64,000 nucleotides of DNA, taken from NCBI RefSeq assembly GCF_000001735.4, contig NC_003071.7, positions 4,767,151 through 4,831,150 on the forward strand, in the 5' to 3' direction. The notes below the pieces were generated by a model. That model ran no database searches and was not told where the DNA came from. It was given only the letters and a program-made list of their open reading frames with translations. The DNA comes from Arabidopsis thaliana (Eukaryota; Streptophyta; Magnoliopsida; Brassicales; Brassicaceae). Position numbers and translations under genes: made by a program. The number at the start of each line of letters is the position of its first letter. Position 1 is the stretch's first letter. Shown here piece by piece: positions 42,859 through 53,789 of the stretch.

Positions 42859-45086
42859 TTGCCGCAAATCAAATTGATATCCCCCGAACTGACAGACGCT
42901 CCCGAATCTCCCCCTGCTGGACACACTTGTGCATTCAAAATTTTCTTCTCGGAGTGCGGTCTCTACTTCCCACTTCCTTATATCCTCATCGAGTTCATGC
43001 ATGAGTTTCGAGTAGCATTGCCTCAGCTTTACCCAAACGTTATTCGAACCATCTTGAGTCTTCTCACTCTGGCAGAAGAAGATGAATTTCTTCTTTCGCT
43101 TTCCGACCTCCTTCAATTATACGCTGTGAAGAAAGGTCGCACTTCGGGAACCTTCTTCTTATCGCCTTGGAAAGGTTTCCTTGTGTTTGAGGATTTCCCA
43201 GAGAAAGATGAACACTGGAGAAAATCTTTTTTCTTTTTCCAGTAAATGAGCTCACCTTTGGAGACATGACCGACTTATTTGTTTCTGAATGGGCCACCAG
43301 AGCTGGTAGACAGCGAACCTAGGAAGATTTTAATTCTGAACTTGTTAAAGATCTCAACTTTTGTTTCACGAACTGATCAATGTTTTATCTTTCTTCGCAG
43401 CTCGAGTTGAGAAAACCCCTATTTCGAAGACCTTCGCCGCCCACTTCTCCAGTTTCTGTCGACAAGACTTAGGTTGGGAAGTTCTTACAAACGACAGGAT
43501 TCAAGCATCAGGGCGAAGACTTTGCTCTAGGATTGATCTTGCTTCTTCTTCACCCCCGTTCAAACCCCGAATATTCTCCGAAGCAGAAATGGCCTCCTCC
43601 TCTTACCGTGCTGAGAAGAAGATGGAGAGAGAAAGGGCAAGGTGGTAATGCCTGGAACTCTTGAGGACAGCAAGCTTCGTGCTCTTGACAAAGCCAAGCA
43701 TCCTCAGAACGAGGATGACACCGGAGCTCGTCAAAAAGCTCCCGCTTCATCCGGAAAAGGTCCAGAGATCTCCACTTCGGAGGCAAGAACTCCGAGCAAG
43801 AATGCTGCCAATGCTCCCAGCAAGGACCCCGCGAGATGGGATGTTGATAAAAAGAGGAAGCACTCGGAGACCGAGGCCCACTCTCCAACTCGCTCTTCTC
43901 GTGCCCGAACTGAGGTGAAGGATGCTGGTCCGAACCAACAGAAGGGGAGTAACAAGAAAGGAGACTCGCAAGATCTCGTCGTTCTCTCCTCCAGGGAGTC
44001 TGCGTCCCGCAACTTGCAGCGTCGCGGCACACTTCCTTTGCCTGGTAAACTTGTTTCCCTAGTCGTTATCCTTAATTGTTTTGAAAAATCCTTACTCATG
44101 TATCTTTTGAACTGTCTCAGCTCCTCCGATGCACTTCGCTGATATGCTTAGGACACTTGTTCACCTCGGAGCAACCATTCCGCCTCTAACGGAACTCAAG
44201 GCAACCAACAAGGAGAACTACCTCCTCTTCGCGGAGAAGCTTAACGAGGTAAATAATTTTGTTCTATTAGAGAATAAGTTCATCTCTCGCCGAGCTCATA
44301 CTCAAAATATGCTTTTATTACTAGGTTGTTCAAGAGTTCAACTATGCCTTCATCAGTTACGAGGACCAGCTCTCCGAGAAGGACAAGGAGATTGAGAGTT
44401 TTTAGCATAACGAGGATGAAAATGCTCGTATGGTGGATGAGGCTAATAGCGTACTCAGCCGCATGAGAGCCGCGGAAGCTAGGGTTCAGACTCTCGAGAT
44501 TTCTAACACTGACCTCTCCGCGAAACTCAAATCGGGCAAGAACGCCTATCTGACGGCCATTGATAATGAAAACCGATCAAGGGCCGAACTCCTTGCTTGT
44601 GAAGAGAGGTTGAAGAAGCTCGAGGAAGGTCAGGCCGTGATGCTCCATGCTGCGAGACAAGAGGAGAGAAGAAAAATCTGGGCTCAATTTATCGACTTCT
44701 CCTCGAAATACGGGAACTTCTACACCGAATCTGATGAAGTCAAGGCTGCTAAGATCCAAGCTGCGGAGGTTAAAGCGAACCGGGAGCTCCTCGAAGAGAT
44801 CGAAAAAGGGGAGATCCCCAACATAGCTGAAGAACTCGAATCGGTTCGTGCGGATGAGATTACATTCGCACAGAAGGCTGCTAAACCAAAGACTCCACGT
44901 CTTGACCTCGTTGAGCTCACTTCGCTCCTGGTGGATACCCCACCGGAAGTGGTTGCAGACTCCAATGCTTTGGATGAAGTGTTGATCATCAACGAGCAGG
45001 GAACCAACAAGGACACAACCTCCAAACCAGCTATCGTCGCCATGTTCCCCGTTGATGTTGAGAAGAACTCCGAAGTGGCGGAGTAA
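42859..45086 (+). pseudogene. Antisense ORF of the Tat element, spliced, coiled-coil protein
   Basis: Exon 1 (42,859 to about 43,330) encodes GLYFPLPYILIEFMHEFRVA, VIRTILSLLTLAEEDEF and ELTFGDMTDLFVSEWATR, like the plant 'putative gypsy type transposon' domain (Transposase_28). One frameshift near 43,235 in a T-rich run and a stop after GRQRT break it. Later exons: 43,401-43,648, about 43,642-44,044, 44,121-44,248 and 44,325-45,086. The introns 44,045-44,120 and 44,249-44,324 are 76 bp each with GT...AG ends. A charged Ser/Lys-rich middle (SKDPARWDVDKKRKHSE) is followed by a long coiled coil (ARVQTLEISNTDLSAKLKSG) with one in-frame TAG at 44,403. Its role is unknown. It is convergent with pol. 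Confidence 0.75.
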
Positions 45087-45589
45087 AATTGATTATGTTT
45101 GAATCGGGGTGGTATTGGTCTGTGGTGACCCCCCGTTTTGTTTCAAAACTTTTTTACTTTTGTTTTTGTTTTAAAGTTGTTGGCCGAGGAGGCCTTAACT
45201 CTATATTTTTAACTTATTTAAGGTCGTAGAGACCGTTTTATGTTTACTTGGTTTAATTTTTCGAATTGCGAGATAGACTCGGTTTTAGTGTTTGCCGGAA
45301 AATAACTAAGTGGATTCCCATTTACGAGTTATCCTCGGTTTACTTTAGAAGATCAGTTAAGACCGCGAGGACTAAATTAGTTTTTAGCTCGGGTATCTCC
45401 GAAGTGAAGGTGAGATTTGTTGAAAATATGCCCGGTTCATTTCGGAAATAAAAGACGAAAGATTTCGTATACGAGATAAAACTCAGTTTTATTGATTTGA
45501 ATATTATAGAGACTGAACCCGAAGTGCGGGCTGCCTACGTACCCAAAGGTAGGGATCAAGTCTTACGTAGTTCAAATTACAAAAGTGCA
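45087..45589. mobile_element. Convergent 3' region between antisense ORF and pol
   Basis: About 500 bp between the antisense ORF stop (45,086, plus) and the pol stop (45,590, minus). Transcripts from both strands would overlap here. No domain found. Confidence 0.6.
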
Positions 45590-46960
45590 TTAAATGTAAA
45601 AACGTTTGAGGTGAGCGGCGTTCCACGCTCTGCGAACTGTTTTGCCTTCCATGTTTATGAGACAATCTCCGTTCCGGACTATGTGAGTGATTTTGTAAGG
45701 ACCTTCCCAGCTGATCCCCAATTTTCCGGCTCCTTTTTCCGCTGTGTTTTGATGGATCCGACGTAGAACCAAAGTTCCAACATCGAATGATCTGCTCCGG
45801 ACATTTGAATTATAATATTGAGCTGCGGCGTTATGATAGTTCTGCATCCGAACTAGCGCTCGATTTCGGCGCTCATCGATAGTATCAATCACGTCGACCA
45901 TCATTTTGTTGTTCGCAGCTTCATTCTTGGGATTTCGGATCCTCCTCGTCCTTGGGACTTTGATTTCAGCAGGGATAACTGCTTCCACTCCGTGAACGAG
46001 AGCGAAAGGAGTTTCAACGGTAGCTCTTCTTGGAGTTGTGCGGATTGCCCATAATACGTTTGGCAACTCTCAGAACCAAGCTCCCTTATATTCACTTAGC
46101 TTTTTCTTGAGGTTTGAAATGATCGTTTTATTCATTGCCTCGGCCTCACCATTCCCTTGCGGATAGCGAGGTGTTGATCGATTGAGGCGGATTTGCCATT
46201 CCGCGTAAAAAGCTTTGAACTGCTCGGAGATGAACTGAGGCCCATTGTCGGTAACTATTTCGTACGGCAAACCGTGCCTACAGATGATTTCTTTCCAAAT
46301 GAAGTGGCGGACTTGTACTTGAGTTATATAGGAGTAGGCTGCAGCTTCAACCCACTTCGAGAAGTAGGAATCTGACTCCTCGAGTTGAAACGTGGAGTGG
46401 TCCAACGATGTCCATAGACCATTTCATGAACGGTAAGGGGCTGATACCAAAGTGAAAAGTTCTGCGGGCTACAGGATGTACGGTGCATGCTTCTGACACT
46501 GCTCACATCGATGTGCATATGCTTCGCAATCCGCTACCATTGTGGGCCAGAAATAACCGTATTTTTTTAATTTAAAGGCTAAAGAACGACCTCCGGAGTG
46601 ATTTCCACAAGTTCCATCATGGATTTCTTTTATAACTGTCCGGGTCTGTTCTCCGAAGATACAAATAGCATCCGGAGCCGAAATGATTCTTCTGTACAGA
46701 ATGTCATCTGCTAAGCAGAAACGTGCACAAGTGGCCTTCAACTTCCGAGCCTCCCATTTGTCGGTGGGAAGTACTCCGTTGAAGATATAGTTCCGGATTG
46801 GTTCTCTCCAATCTGCCCCCCAGTCGTGAGGTAGATTGTACTCCGTTGAATCTTCGTCAGCTACAAGCGGGACAGCTTCTGGAATCTCGTCTTCGTCGTG
46901 AAGTTGTTGCAGCTCGGGATTGTTTGCTTGCACCTCGAGTTGCCTACGCATGGCTCGAGT
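45590..46960 (-). pseudogene. Integrase of the Tat element
   Basis: From 46,960 down: the zinc-binding H2C2 region (VIKEIHDGTCGNHSGG, AHRCEQCQKHAP), then [17 protein letters not shown] with the first catalytic Asp, then a small deletion that shifts the frame near 46,385. [35 protein letters not shown] (second Asp) and [13 protein letters not shown] (catalytic Glu) follow, and after another break at about 46,068 the C-terminal part WAIRTTPRRATVETPFALVH and FDVGTLVLRRIHQN, ending LKRFYI. The catalytic residues survive but the frame is interrupted at least twice. It would insert the cDNA into chromosomes. Confidence 0.9.
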
Positions 46961-47400
46961 AACAAAGTTTATTTCCTCAATTCGGATATTGGGTTGAGCT
47001 ATTGTTTCAACAGAGATTATCCTTCTGACAGTTATTTCGGGTGTAGAAGCCAACGCGGCTAAGGCATCAGCAGCTGAGTTTTCTGCACGAGGCACTTTGA
47101 TCAGTTCGAACTTCTCAAACTTTTCTGCGAGCTCCCGAAGCAGATCCAAGTAAGCTTCCATGCGATTGTCTTTTGCCTCGTAATCACCAGAATACTAACT
47201 TGCGACGAGTTGTGAATCGCAATGAGCGAGGCGAAGTCAAGCTAACAAAGACTCATATTCTGCTTCGTTATTGGAGGCGTTGAAAGCGAGTCGGAAAGAC
47301 TGTTCGAGAATTTTGCCTGAAGGAGATTTGAGGCGAACTCCGGCTCCGGACCCGTGTTTTGAAGAGGCACCGTCCACATGAAGAATTCAAGGTTGACTTG
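46961..47400 (-). pseudogene. Second (archaeal-type) RNase H of the Tat element
   Basis: Minus frame: LHVDGASSKHGSGAGVRLKS with the first Asp, FNASNNEAEYESLLA with Glu, LAHCDSQLVAS with the second Asp, YEAKDNRMEAYLDLLRELAE, and AENSAADALAALASTPEIT at the C-terminus. An additional RNase H between the normal RT-RNase H and integrase is specific to the Tat lineage of plant Ty3-gypsy elements. Two stops (TGA after SLLA, TAG after LVAS) disable it. Confidence 0.88.
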
Positions 47401-48740
47401 GGACGTCAGATGCAGTAGTAGCCAACGGGAGCTCGATCAGGAAATCCGCGAGAACTTGAGACTTCAAGCTTGTTCGTGCATGGAACTCGAGATTAAACTC
47501 ACTCAGCTCGATTGCCCACTTCGCCAATCTTCCCGACTGGTTTGGACTATGAAGGATGGTCCGAAGTGGCAGGGAAGTTAAAACCACAATTGGATGAGAT
47601 TGGAAGTATGGTCTTAGCTTCCGAGCTGCGGTTACGACCGCTAAGGCCAATTTCTCCATCATTGGATACCTTGTTTCTACATCGGAGAAAGACTTACTAA
47701 CGTAAAAGATAGGTCGTTCATCACTCCGCTCAACTCGCACCAAAACGCCACTTATTGCATTTTCTGAGACGGAAATATAAAGAAATAGCCGCTCTCCAAA
47801 CTCAGGCTTTGCGAGAACCAGTGGTTCAGAAAGATAACTTTTTAGTTGTCTAAATGCCTCTTCGCAACGTTCATCCCAAACGAACCCCTTATTCACTTTC
47901 CGAAGTAACGTACAGAAGGGGAGACATTTATCTGTAGACCGTGATATGAACCTATTCAACGCGGCGACTCGGACTGTTAAAGCTGAACTTCTCTTATCGT
48001 GCGAAGTGAAGACATTGATAAGAACGCATTTATTTGCCTCGGATTTGCTTCGATTCCCCGCTCAGTGACAATATACCCGAGGAACTCCCGCGAAGGGACA
48101 GCGAAAGTGCACTTCAAAGGATTCAGCTTCATTCCGAACTCGTTGAGAATATCGAAACACTGTTGAAAATGATCGAGGTGCGAAGCGGAAAAGGCTGTCT
48201 TAACCAACATATCGTCGATATAAACTTCCATGGTTTTCCCGAGGAGATCTTTGAACATTATGTTCACTAAAAGCTGGTAGGTTGCACCCACGTTTTTTAG
48301 TCCGAAGGGCATAACTTTGTAGTAATACGTCCCGCGCTCGGTGATGAAAGATGTTTTTTCCTGGTCATCTGGATTCATCATGATTTGATTGTACCCAGAA
48401 AATGCATCCATAAAAGAGAGCATCTCTTGCCCTGTAGTTGACTCTATAGGTCGATCAATGTGAGGGAGCGGAAAGCAATCTTTTGGGCAAGCTTTATTGA
48501 GGTCAGTAAAGTCCACACAAACGCGCCACTTGCCATTGTTTTTCTTGACTACTACGGATTTGCGAGCCAGTCCGGATACTTAACTTCTCGAATTAAACCT
48601 GCTTTGAGAAGTCTAACAACTTTGACGTTTACAGCTTCTGCACGATCTGGCCCATGCTTCTGACGTTTCTGTTTGACCGGTTTAAAGGTTGGATCTACGT
48701 TCAGCTCGTGTGAGATTACCTCTGTACTAATTCCGGTCAT
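47387..48740 (-). pseudogene. Reverse transcriptase and first RNase H of the Tat element
   Basis: From 48,740: HELNVDPTFKPVKQKRQKHG, LLKAGLIREVKYPDWLAN, then in another frame DFTDLNKACPKDCFPLPHID, MDAFSGYNQIMMNPDDQEKT, FGLKNVGATYQLLVN and MEVYIDDMLVKT with the intact YIDD catalytic pair. After a break near 47,970 the connection and RNase H follow: LPFCTLLRKVNKGFVWDERC, AISGVLVRVERSDERPIFYV, YPMMEKLALAVVTAARKLRP and HARTSLKSQVLADFLIEL. The RT palm is nearly complete; frameshifts at about 48,570 and 47,970 prevent one polyprotein. Confidence 0.93.
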
Positions 48741-48903
48741 TTCTCTGATAGTCCAGGCAAAAGTACTTTTATTCTTCTCGAGAAATTGAATCAGTTCACG
48801 TCGGAAGTTTTGGCCTAGGTTGGCCTAATGTTAACAGAGTTGGGAATTTGACACACTGATGATAAGTTGATGGGACGGCCTTCATCTCGTAATGCCACGG
48901 AGA

Positions 48904-49200
48904 TCATCTTAACAACTCGTATGCGGCTGGTCGGTCGAATACTGTGAATTCGATCATCTTAACAACTCCTTGTGCAGTGCCGGGGAGCGTTACTGTGCCA
49001 AGTGACATTGAAGTCTCGCCTGTGAAGGAGACGAGTGGGCTTGGGGCAACTCTTATATCATTTTTTGAGATCCCCATTCGCACGAGGGTATCGAGAAAAA
49101 TCAGGTCCACTGAGCTTCCGGTAACGATGAGTACTCTTTGCACTTTGCAGTTTGCTATATCCAACGTAATTACAAAGGCATCATCGTGAGGTTTGTCCAA
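48904..49200 (-). pseudogene. Aspartic protease of the Tat element with altered active site
   Basis: The open frame [20 protein letters not shown] continues [20 protein letters not shown] and RMGISKND. The retropepsin active-site loop is normally D-T-G-S-S; here it reads V-T-G-S-S, so the catalytic Asp is replaced by Val. The rest ([30 protein letters not shown]) fits the family. Inactive in this copy. Confidence 0.9.
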
Positions 49201-49339
49201 GTAGCTGGTCTCTTCCTCGGAAAAGGAAATTTCGGGCTAGTCAGCTCGGCTTGCTTTTGTTTTTTTCGCCACCGGAGCAACTGCTTTCCTCTCGTGCTGC
49301 TTAATCAAACTGATAGAGTCACGAAAATGTTTCGATCAT

Positions 49340-50992
49340 CCCATAATCACTTTGACCATTTTCTTAGGGCCTTTGGAGGTTTCAGGAGTAGATTCACTTT
49401 TTTGCTTCTTGTTCGGGGGGGGGGGGAAGTTTTTTCGGACTCCAACGCTTCATATGCTGCTTGTGCCTGCTCGATTGTTGTGACATCAACTTCGTGAATT
49501 TCCCCCGATGCGTACTTGGCAGCCAAAAGTCTTCCCAGAGCTTTGCATGCCTTGGTGGCGTGACCATTCATTTTGTGAATATCACAATAAGCGTTTGGGT
49601 CTCTGATCCATTTCTTACTCGGAAATGCCCCGTTGTTGCCCTTCGGAGAGAAAGGCGGTTTAGATGGAGAAGCTTTTGGAGAGGCCTTTGGCGACTCTTT
49701 TTTACCGAGAAAGTTCCTTCTGCGGGTTTTTGGAGTTCGGCCGTTTTTTTTGAAATAGGGGGAGGAGAAGACTTTGGTGTAGCATTAAAATTTTTAGCTA
49801 GAAGAGCTCGCTCCTCTTTAGCAGTTATCCAGTTCGTTGCTCGATGGAGAGCATCTTGAATTGTTTCGGGTCAGTTTACTGTTAACGCCTTGCGGAAACG
49901 CGATTCATGCCCCAATCCATTTTTTAAGGCGGACTGAGCGGCTGAGTCGGATAGATTAGGCACTTGGACCATAATTTCCTTGAACGCAGTGATGTATGTC
50001 TGAAGTGGCTCGTCAGACTGAGAGAGGTTCCAAAGCTGGGCCTCACTGACGTCATTTTTGATGAAGTATCCATATTGTTTAATGAAAGTGGTGGAGAGCT
50101 GTTTGAAGTAGTCGATTGAACCTTCTTCTACCTAGGTAAACCAGGTGAGAGCTGGTCCTGACAAGTTTTCTGAAAAGAGCTTGCACAGTCCAGCGTCTTC
50201 TTCATGCGGCTCGAGAGGTACCCGTCCGGCAATAACCTGAAAAGAGGTCAAGTGCTCCTTAGGATCTCCCTTGTCGTTGTAGCTCGGGAGCTTAAAATCT
50301 CGGAAGTCACGAATGCGAAGTCTCGAGATCCTTGGAGTGAACAGAGTCCTGCGGGTTGTTTCGATTACTCTATCAACCTCGGGGGCCGCGGTGGTAGGTC
50401 GATAAACCTTTGTATTCATGGCCCAAATTTGGTCTTTGAGAATCTGAAGCTCATTGCTGACAACATCAGGCTCCTAGGGGATTCTGAGGTCGGGTGCTTG
50501 AGAGAGGGCTCCCCTCGAAACAATGATGGAGTCCGGGCGGCAACTCCATCCACATGAATGTCGGGATTTGTCGGGGTAGTCAGAACAACCTGGTTTTGGT
50601 TCGAGGTGGTTCCAATTTCGATTGGAGAGACGCGAGGCAACTGAGGTGGCGGAGTCTGCTGATTTGCCCCCGCCTGCGAAGTTTGGATGCTTGGACTAAT
50701 GCCTCCTTGAAAATCGAGGCGTGCTCGAACTCAGCGGTGCGCGATACTCCGGCGGACAGAAAGTCAACTCGATCCGTGTATGCGTTGTGAGCTGTCATGA
50801 TTTAAGAATGACTGTCGGTGAGCGCTGCGAGCTGCCGCCGCACTGCTCCTGAAAAGAAACGAACTTATCAGATAAAGAAGTTATTGCGGTCTGCTGTCGC
50901 TCCGTCTTGTCGGAGAGCTCCTGAAGCAGCTTCTTGATATCGTCAAGGGTGGAGGCTTGGTCGTCGGAACTTTGGTTGTCGTCAGTGCTCAT
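49340..50992 (-). pseudogene. gag of the Tat element
   Basis: It begins MSTDDNQSSDDQASTLDDIK (50,992), followed by a Gln/Ser/Pro-rich region broken by frameshifts. The capsid part at 50,419-50,132 ([35 protein letters not shown]) and 50,130-49,870 (STTFIKQYGYFIKNDVSEAQ, LKNGLGHESRFRKAL) is the retrotransposon gag domain. Near 49,590-49,530 YCDIHKMNGHATKACKAL is a C-x2-H-x4-H-x4-C finger, the variant seen in Tat elements in place of the CCHC knuckle. A run of ten G residues near 49,418 is followed by a Pro/Arg linker on the minus strand. At least three frame breaks. Confidence 0.85.
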
Positions 50993-51051
50993 GATGATTT
51001 AACCGAAGCTCTGAAGTAAAAGATTTAAATGCCCTCCTTCTAGTGCTAAAT

Positions 51052-51514
51052 TGTGGATGTCGGAATCCGCAATTAGGAATTTGTGGATGTTGCGAGGACC
51101 TTAAACCTTGTTAGTCGAGCTAAGACTAAATCGGATAATATTTCAGTTAATCGGAATTCTTTTGTATATTAATTTTTCTGTCCCCTTTACAAATTTCGAT
51201 CTCGCTCTATTTATACAACAAGACCTAATAATTGCGAAGTAAATGAATACAATAATCACGCCGCGAATCATGCCTCATCAATGCTTACGTTTCGTATCAA
51301 TACTTCGCGCATTCACGTCGCCTCATTTATTTCCTTGATTCTCCGTTACGTAACGCTCAAAATACTTTCACACAGGCCGGGCCTCGAATGGGCCCTCGAA
51401 CCCCACTTCGCTATTGACAGACTCAGGCCCATTTCCAGGTCTAGAACTTCGAGCCCATTGATTGATGATGATGGATCTCGGGTCGGGGCAAACAGACGAG
51501 ATCTGACATCCACA
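51052..51514 (-). repeat. 5' LTR of the Tat element, 463 bp
   Basis: Same ends as the 3' LTR. It has an 11-bp segment (about 51,229-51,239) missing from the 3' copy. The primer site should lie at about 51,034-51,049 (minus TAGCACTAGAAGGAGGGC); I could not assign its tRNA. Confidence 0.9.
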
Positions 51515-51533
51515 GTCACTATTAGGATATAAT
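51515..51533 (+). repeat. 19-bp sliver of the minisatellite between two retrotransposons
   Basis: GTCACTATTAGGATATAAT continues the 90-bp unit. The first five bases are the right duplication of the Tat element and the last five (ATAAT) the left duplication of the Copia element. Confidence 0.75.
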
Positions 51534-51846
51534 TGTTGATCGATAATTGAGTTTAGGATGTCTAGTAATTATGTATGTTAAGTCAAAGTGTGTGTTTGGT
51601 TAAAGAGTCGTGTCTGTTATGTTTAGGCAGTTATGTCTTAAGGGACACAAGAAAAAAGAGTTGCATCTCTTAACTTTCAAACCCGATTGAAGTCTATTTA
51701 AACATAAGTTGTATTACTGAAACACAAGTTGTTCAGTTTGTCTTTTCTATTGAATAAAATAGAAGTTTCTTTTGATTCAAGTTACTTATTGATTGATTTT
51801 CTCTCTGTTTTACTTTGTTTCTGTTTTGAGACTTAAGTTTCTAACA
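51534..51846 (+). repeat. 5' LTR of the Copia element, 313 bp
   Basis: Differs from the 3' LTR by about a dozen substitutions and lacks a 19-bp insertion (around 58,960) of the 3' copy. Confidence 0.94.
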
Positions 51847-51860
51847 TGGTATCAGAGCTC
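51847..51860 (+). other. Primer binding site, initiator tRNA-Met
   Basis: TGGTATCAGAGCTC immediately after the LTR end, the standard Ty1-copia site. Confidence 0.95.
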
Positions 51861-51934
51861 TATTGATTCAAGGGCCAATCCGAGTACAAAGACAAGAAAA
51901 ATTCAGACAAAAGTTCTATTAAAAACCTGAGATC

Positions 51935-52752
51935 ATGGATGCAACAATAAATCAAGTGATTCCCATATTCGATGGGGATAATTATTCTTTCTGGCGGATT
52001 AAGATGAAGACCATCTTAAGAACACAGAAGTTGTGGAAAGTGGTGGAGTCTAGTGTTCGAAGTATGCTGATGCAACGATATCACAGTACATAAGCCGTTC
52101 AATTGAAAACCAAATGGGAGGATTCATCATCAAAGGATTTGATGGCGCTGCAACTCTTGCAAACTGCCGTCACGGATCAGATTTTTCCTCGGATAGCACC
52201 AGCAGCCACATCAAAGGATGTTTGGAATGCATTGGAGTCATAATTTGAAGGTTCTCCAGAAGTACGCTTGATCAACTTGCAGTCGTTTAGGAGGGATTAT
52301 GAAAACTTAAAGATGAATGAAGGAGACATCATCAAGTTTTTCACTAACAAGTTAATTGATTTGGCAAATCAGTTAAGAGTTCATGGAGAAGAGAAGACAG
52401 GTTATCAAATTGTTCAGAAGGTCCTTATTTCTCTTCCCGAAAGATTTGACAGCATAGTGCTGTAATGGAGCAAACGAAGGATCTGACATCGTTGCCGGTA
52501 ACAGAGTTGATAGGAACTCTGAAGGCACATGAAAAGTGTGTGTCGTCTCGTAATGAAAGCATGACCGAAGGAGCATTGCATGTTTTATCACGAGAAGGAA
52601 AAGTCGTTGTACGACGAGGAGAAATGAAGAGTAATTGGCGTGACAACAAAGGCAAAAAATGGTGTGGATTTTGTAAGAAGGAAAACCACATGGAATCGAA
52701 TTGCTGGAGAAAGCCAAAGACGGATCCCAGCAAAGATTCAAAGGAAAGTTAA
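51935..52752 (+). pseudogene. Copia gag
   Basis: Starts MDATINQVIPIFDGDNYSFW and continues RIKMKTILRTQKLWKVVE (DUF4219-like start). Then comes the UBN2-type capsid domain (MALQLLQTAVTDQIFPRIAP, RDYENLKMNEGDIIKFFTNK, LISLPERFDSIVL) and a CCHC zinc knuckle WCGFCKKENHMESNCW, used for RNA binding in the particle. Stops near 52,091 and 52,244 and a frame change at about 52,465 break it. Confidence 0.88.
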
Positions 52753-53789
52753 AACTGTGGCCAGGTTGGACATTTTCAAGAGAGAGTCGTTCAAAGAAGT
52801 ATGAACGGGCACATATGAGCGTTGAAGATGAAGAAATTGAAGATCATATGCTATTTAGTGCAACAGAAGATGCATCGACAATCACCAAAGAAGATGTGTG
52901 GTCAGTGGTTGCACAAATCATATTGACGAGAGAAGAGAGATACTTCTCAAAACTTGATAAAAGCATCAAGGTTCCAATCAAAGTTGGAAACAGAGAAGTC
53001 GTTATGATTGCCGGTAAAGGAGACATTACGGTCTGCACAAGCTTCAGAAAGAAAGTGATAAGGAATGTATTTTTGGTGTCGGGACTAGAGAAGAATCTGC
53101 TCAGTGTTCCGCAAATTATATCTGTCGGATATAGTGTTTTGTTTGAGAACAAGTGTTGCACCAACTTGGATCGTACGGGAAAGAAGATCATGGAAATACA
53201 GAGGGTAAATAAAAGTTTTCCAATCAGATGGAATTCTTCACAAGAAAGTGAGTTGGTGACTAGTGAAGAGGAAGGAATGGAGTTATGGCATCGAAGACTA
53301 GGCCATGTGGGGAATTCAAGGATGGAACAAATGCACAACAAGAAGATGGTAGATGGTTTTCCAAATTTCCATGTAAACAAAGAAATATGTGGAGTATGCA
53401 AACTTGGAAAGCAAGTACGAGAAGCGTTTCCAACGGAGTCTCAAACAAAGACAAAGGAGAAACTTGAAATTGTTCATACCAATGTTTGTGGCCCAATGCA
53501 AACAGAGTCTCTTAATGGAAGCATATACTTCTTGTTGTTAGTAGATGACTATACTCATATGGCGTGGATATACTTTCTTAAACAAAAGTCTGAAGTTTTT
53601 TCAGTGTTTAAGAAGTCCAAGGCCTTGGTGGAGACGCAGTCGGGTAAAAAGATCAAAAGGCTTCGATCTGATGGTGGTGGTGAATTTACTTCAAGCGGAT
53701 TCAATGAGTTTTGTGATCAAGAAGGGATCGAGAGACAAGTAACTGTGCCATATACTCACCGCAGCAAAATGGTGTTACAAAACGTATGA
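52753..53789 (+). pseudogene. Copia protease remnant and integrase
   Basis: The protease region is degenerate: MIAGKGDITVCTSF and VFLVSGLEKNLLSVPQI remain, but no D-S/T-G active site is visible. The GAG pre-integrase zinc region is ELWHRRLGHVGNSRMEQMHN with CGVCKLGKQ. The integrase core has HTNVCGPMQTESLNGSIYFL, where the first catalytic Asp (normally H-T/S-D-x-C-G-P) is Asn, then RLRSDGGGEFTSSGF with the second Asp. The third motif is lost by a frame change at about 53,765 (THRSKMVLQNV). The integrase is therefore inactive for two independent reasons. Confidence 0.9.

Larger units (their letters stand above)
41671..51514 (-). mobile_element. Tat-lineage Ty3-gypsy retrotransposon with antisense ORF
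   Basis: LTRs at 41,671-42,122 (3') and 51,052-51,514 (5') share TGTGGATGTCGG...GACATCCACA ends and differ at roughly 16 positions plus an 11-bp indel. Target duplication is imperfect, GTTAT (41,666-41,670) against GTCAC (51,515-51,519). On the minus strand gag, protease, RT, RNase H, a second RNase H and integrase follow in the Ty3 order. On the plus strand a separate spliced ORF lies between pol and the 3' LTR. The extra RNase H, the C-H-H-C gag finger and the antisense ORF are marks of the Tat lineage. All coding parts are broken. Confidence 0.93.

Noticed and set aside
43550..44099. Minus-strand ORFs up to 160 codons
   Set aside because: Antisense shadows of the Tat antisense ORF; the plus strand has splice sites and family similarity.
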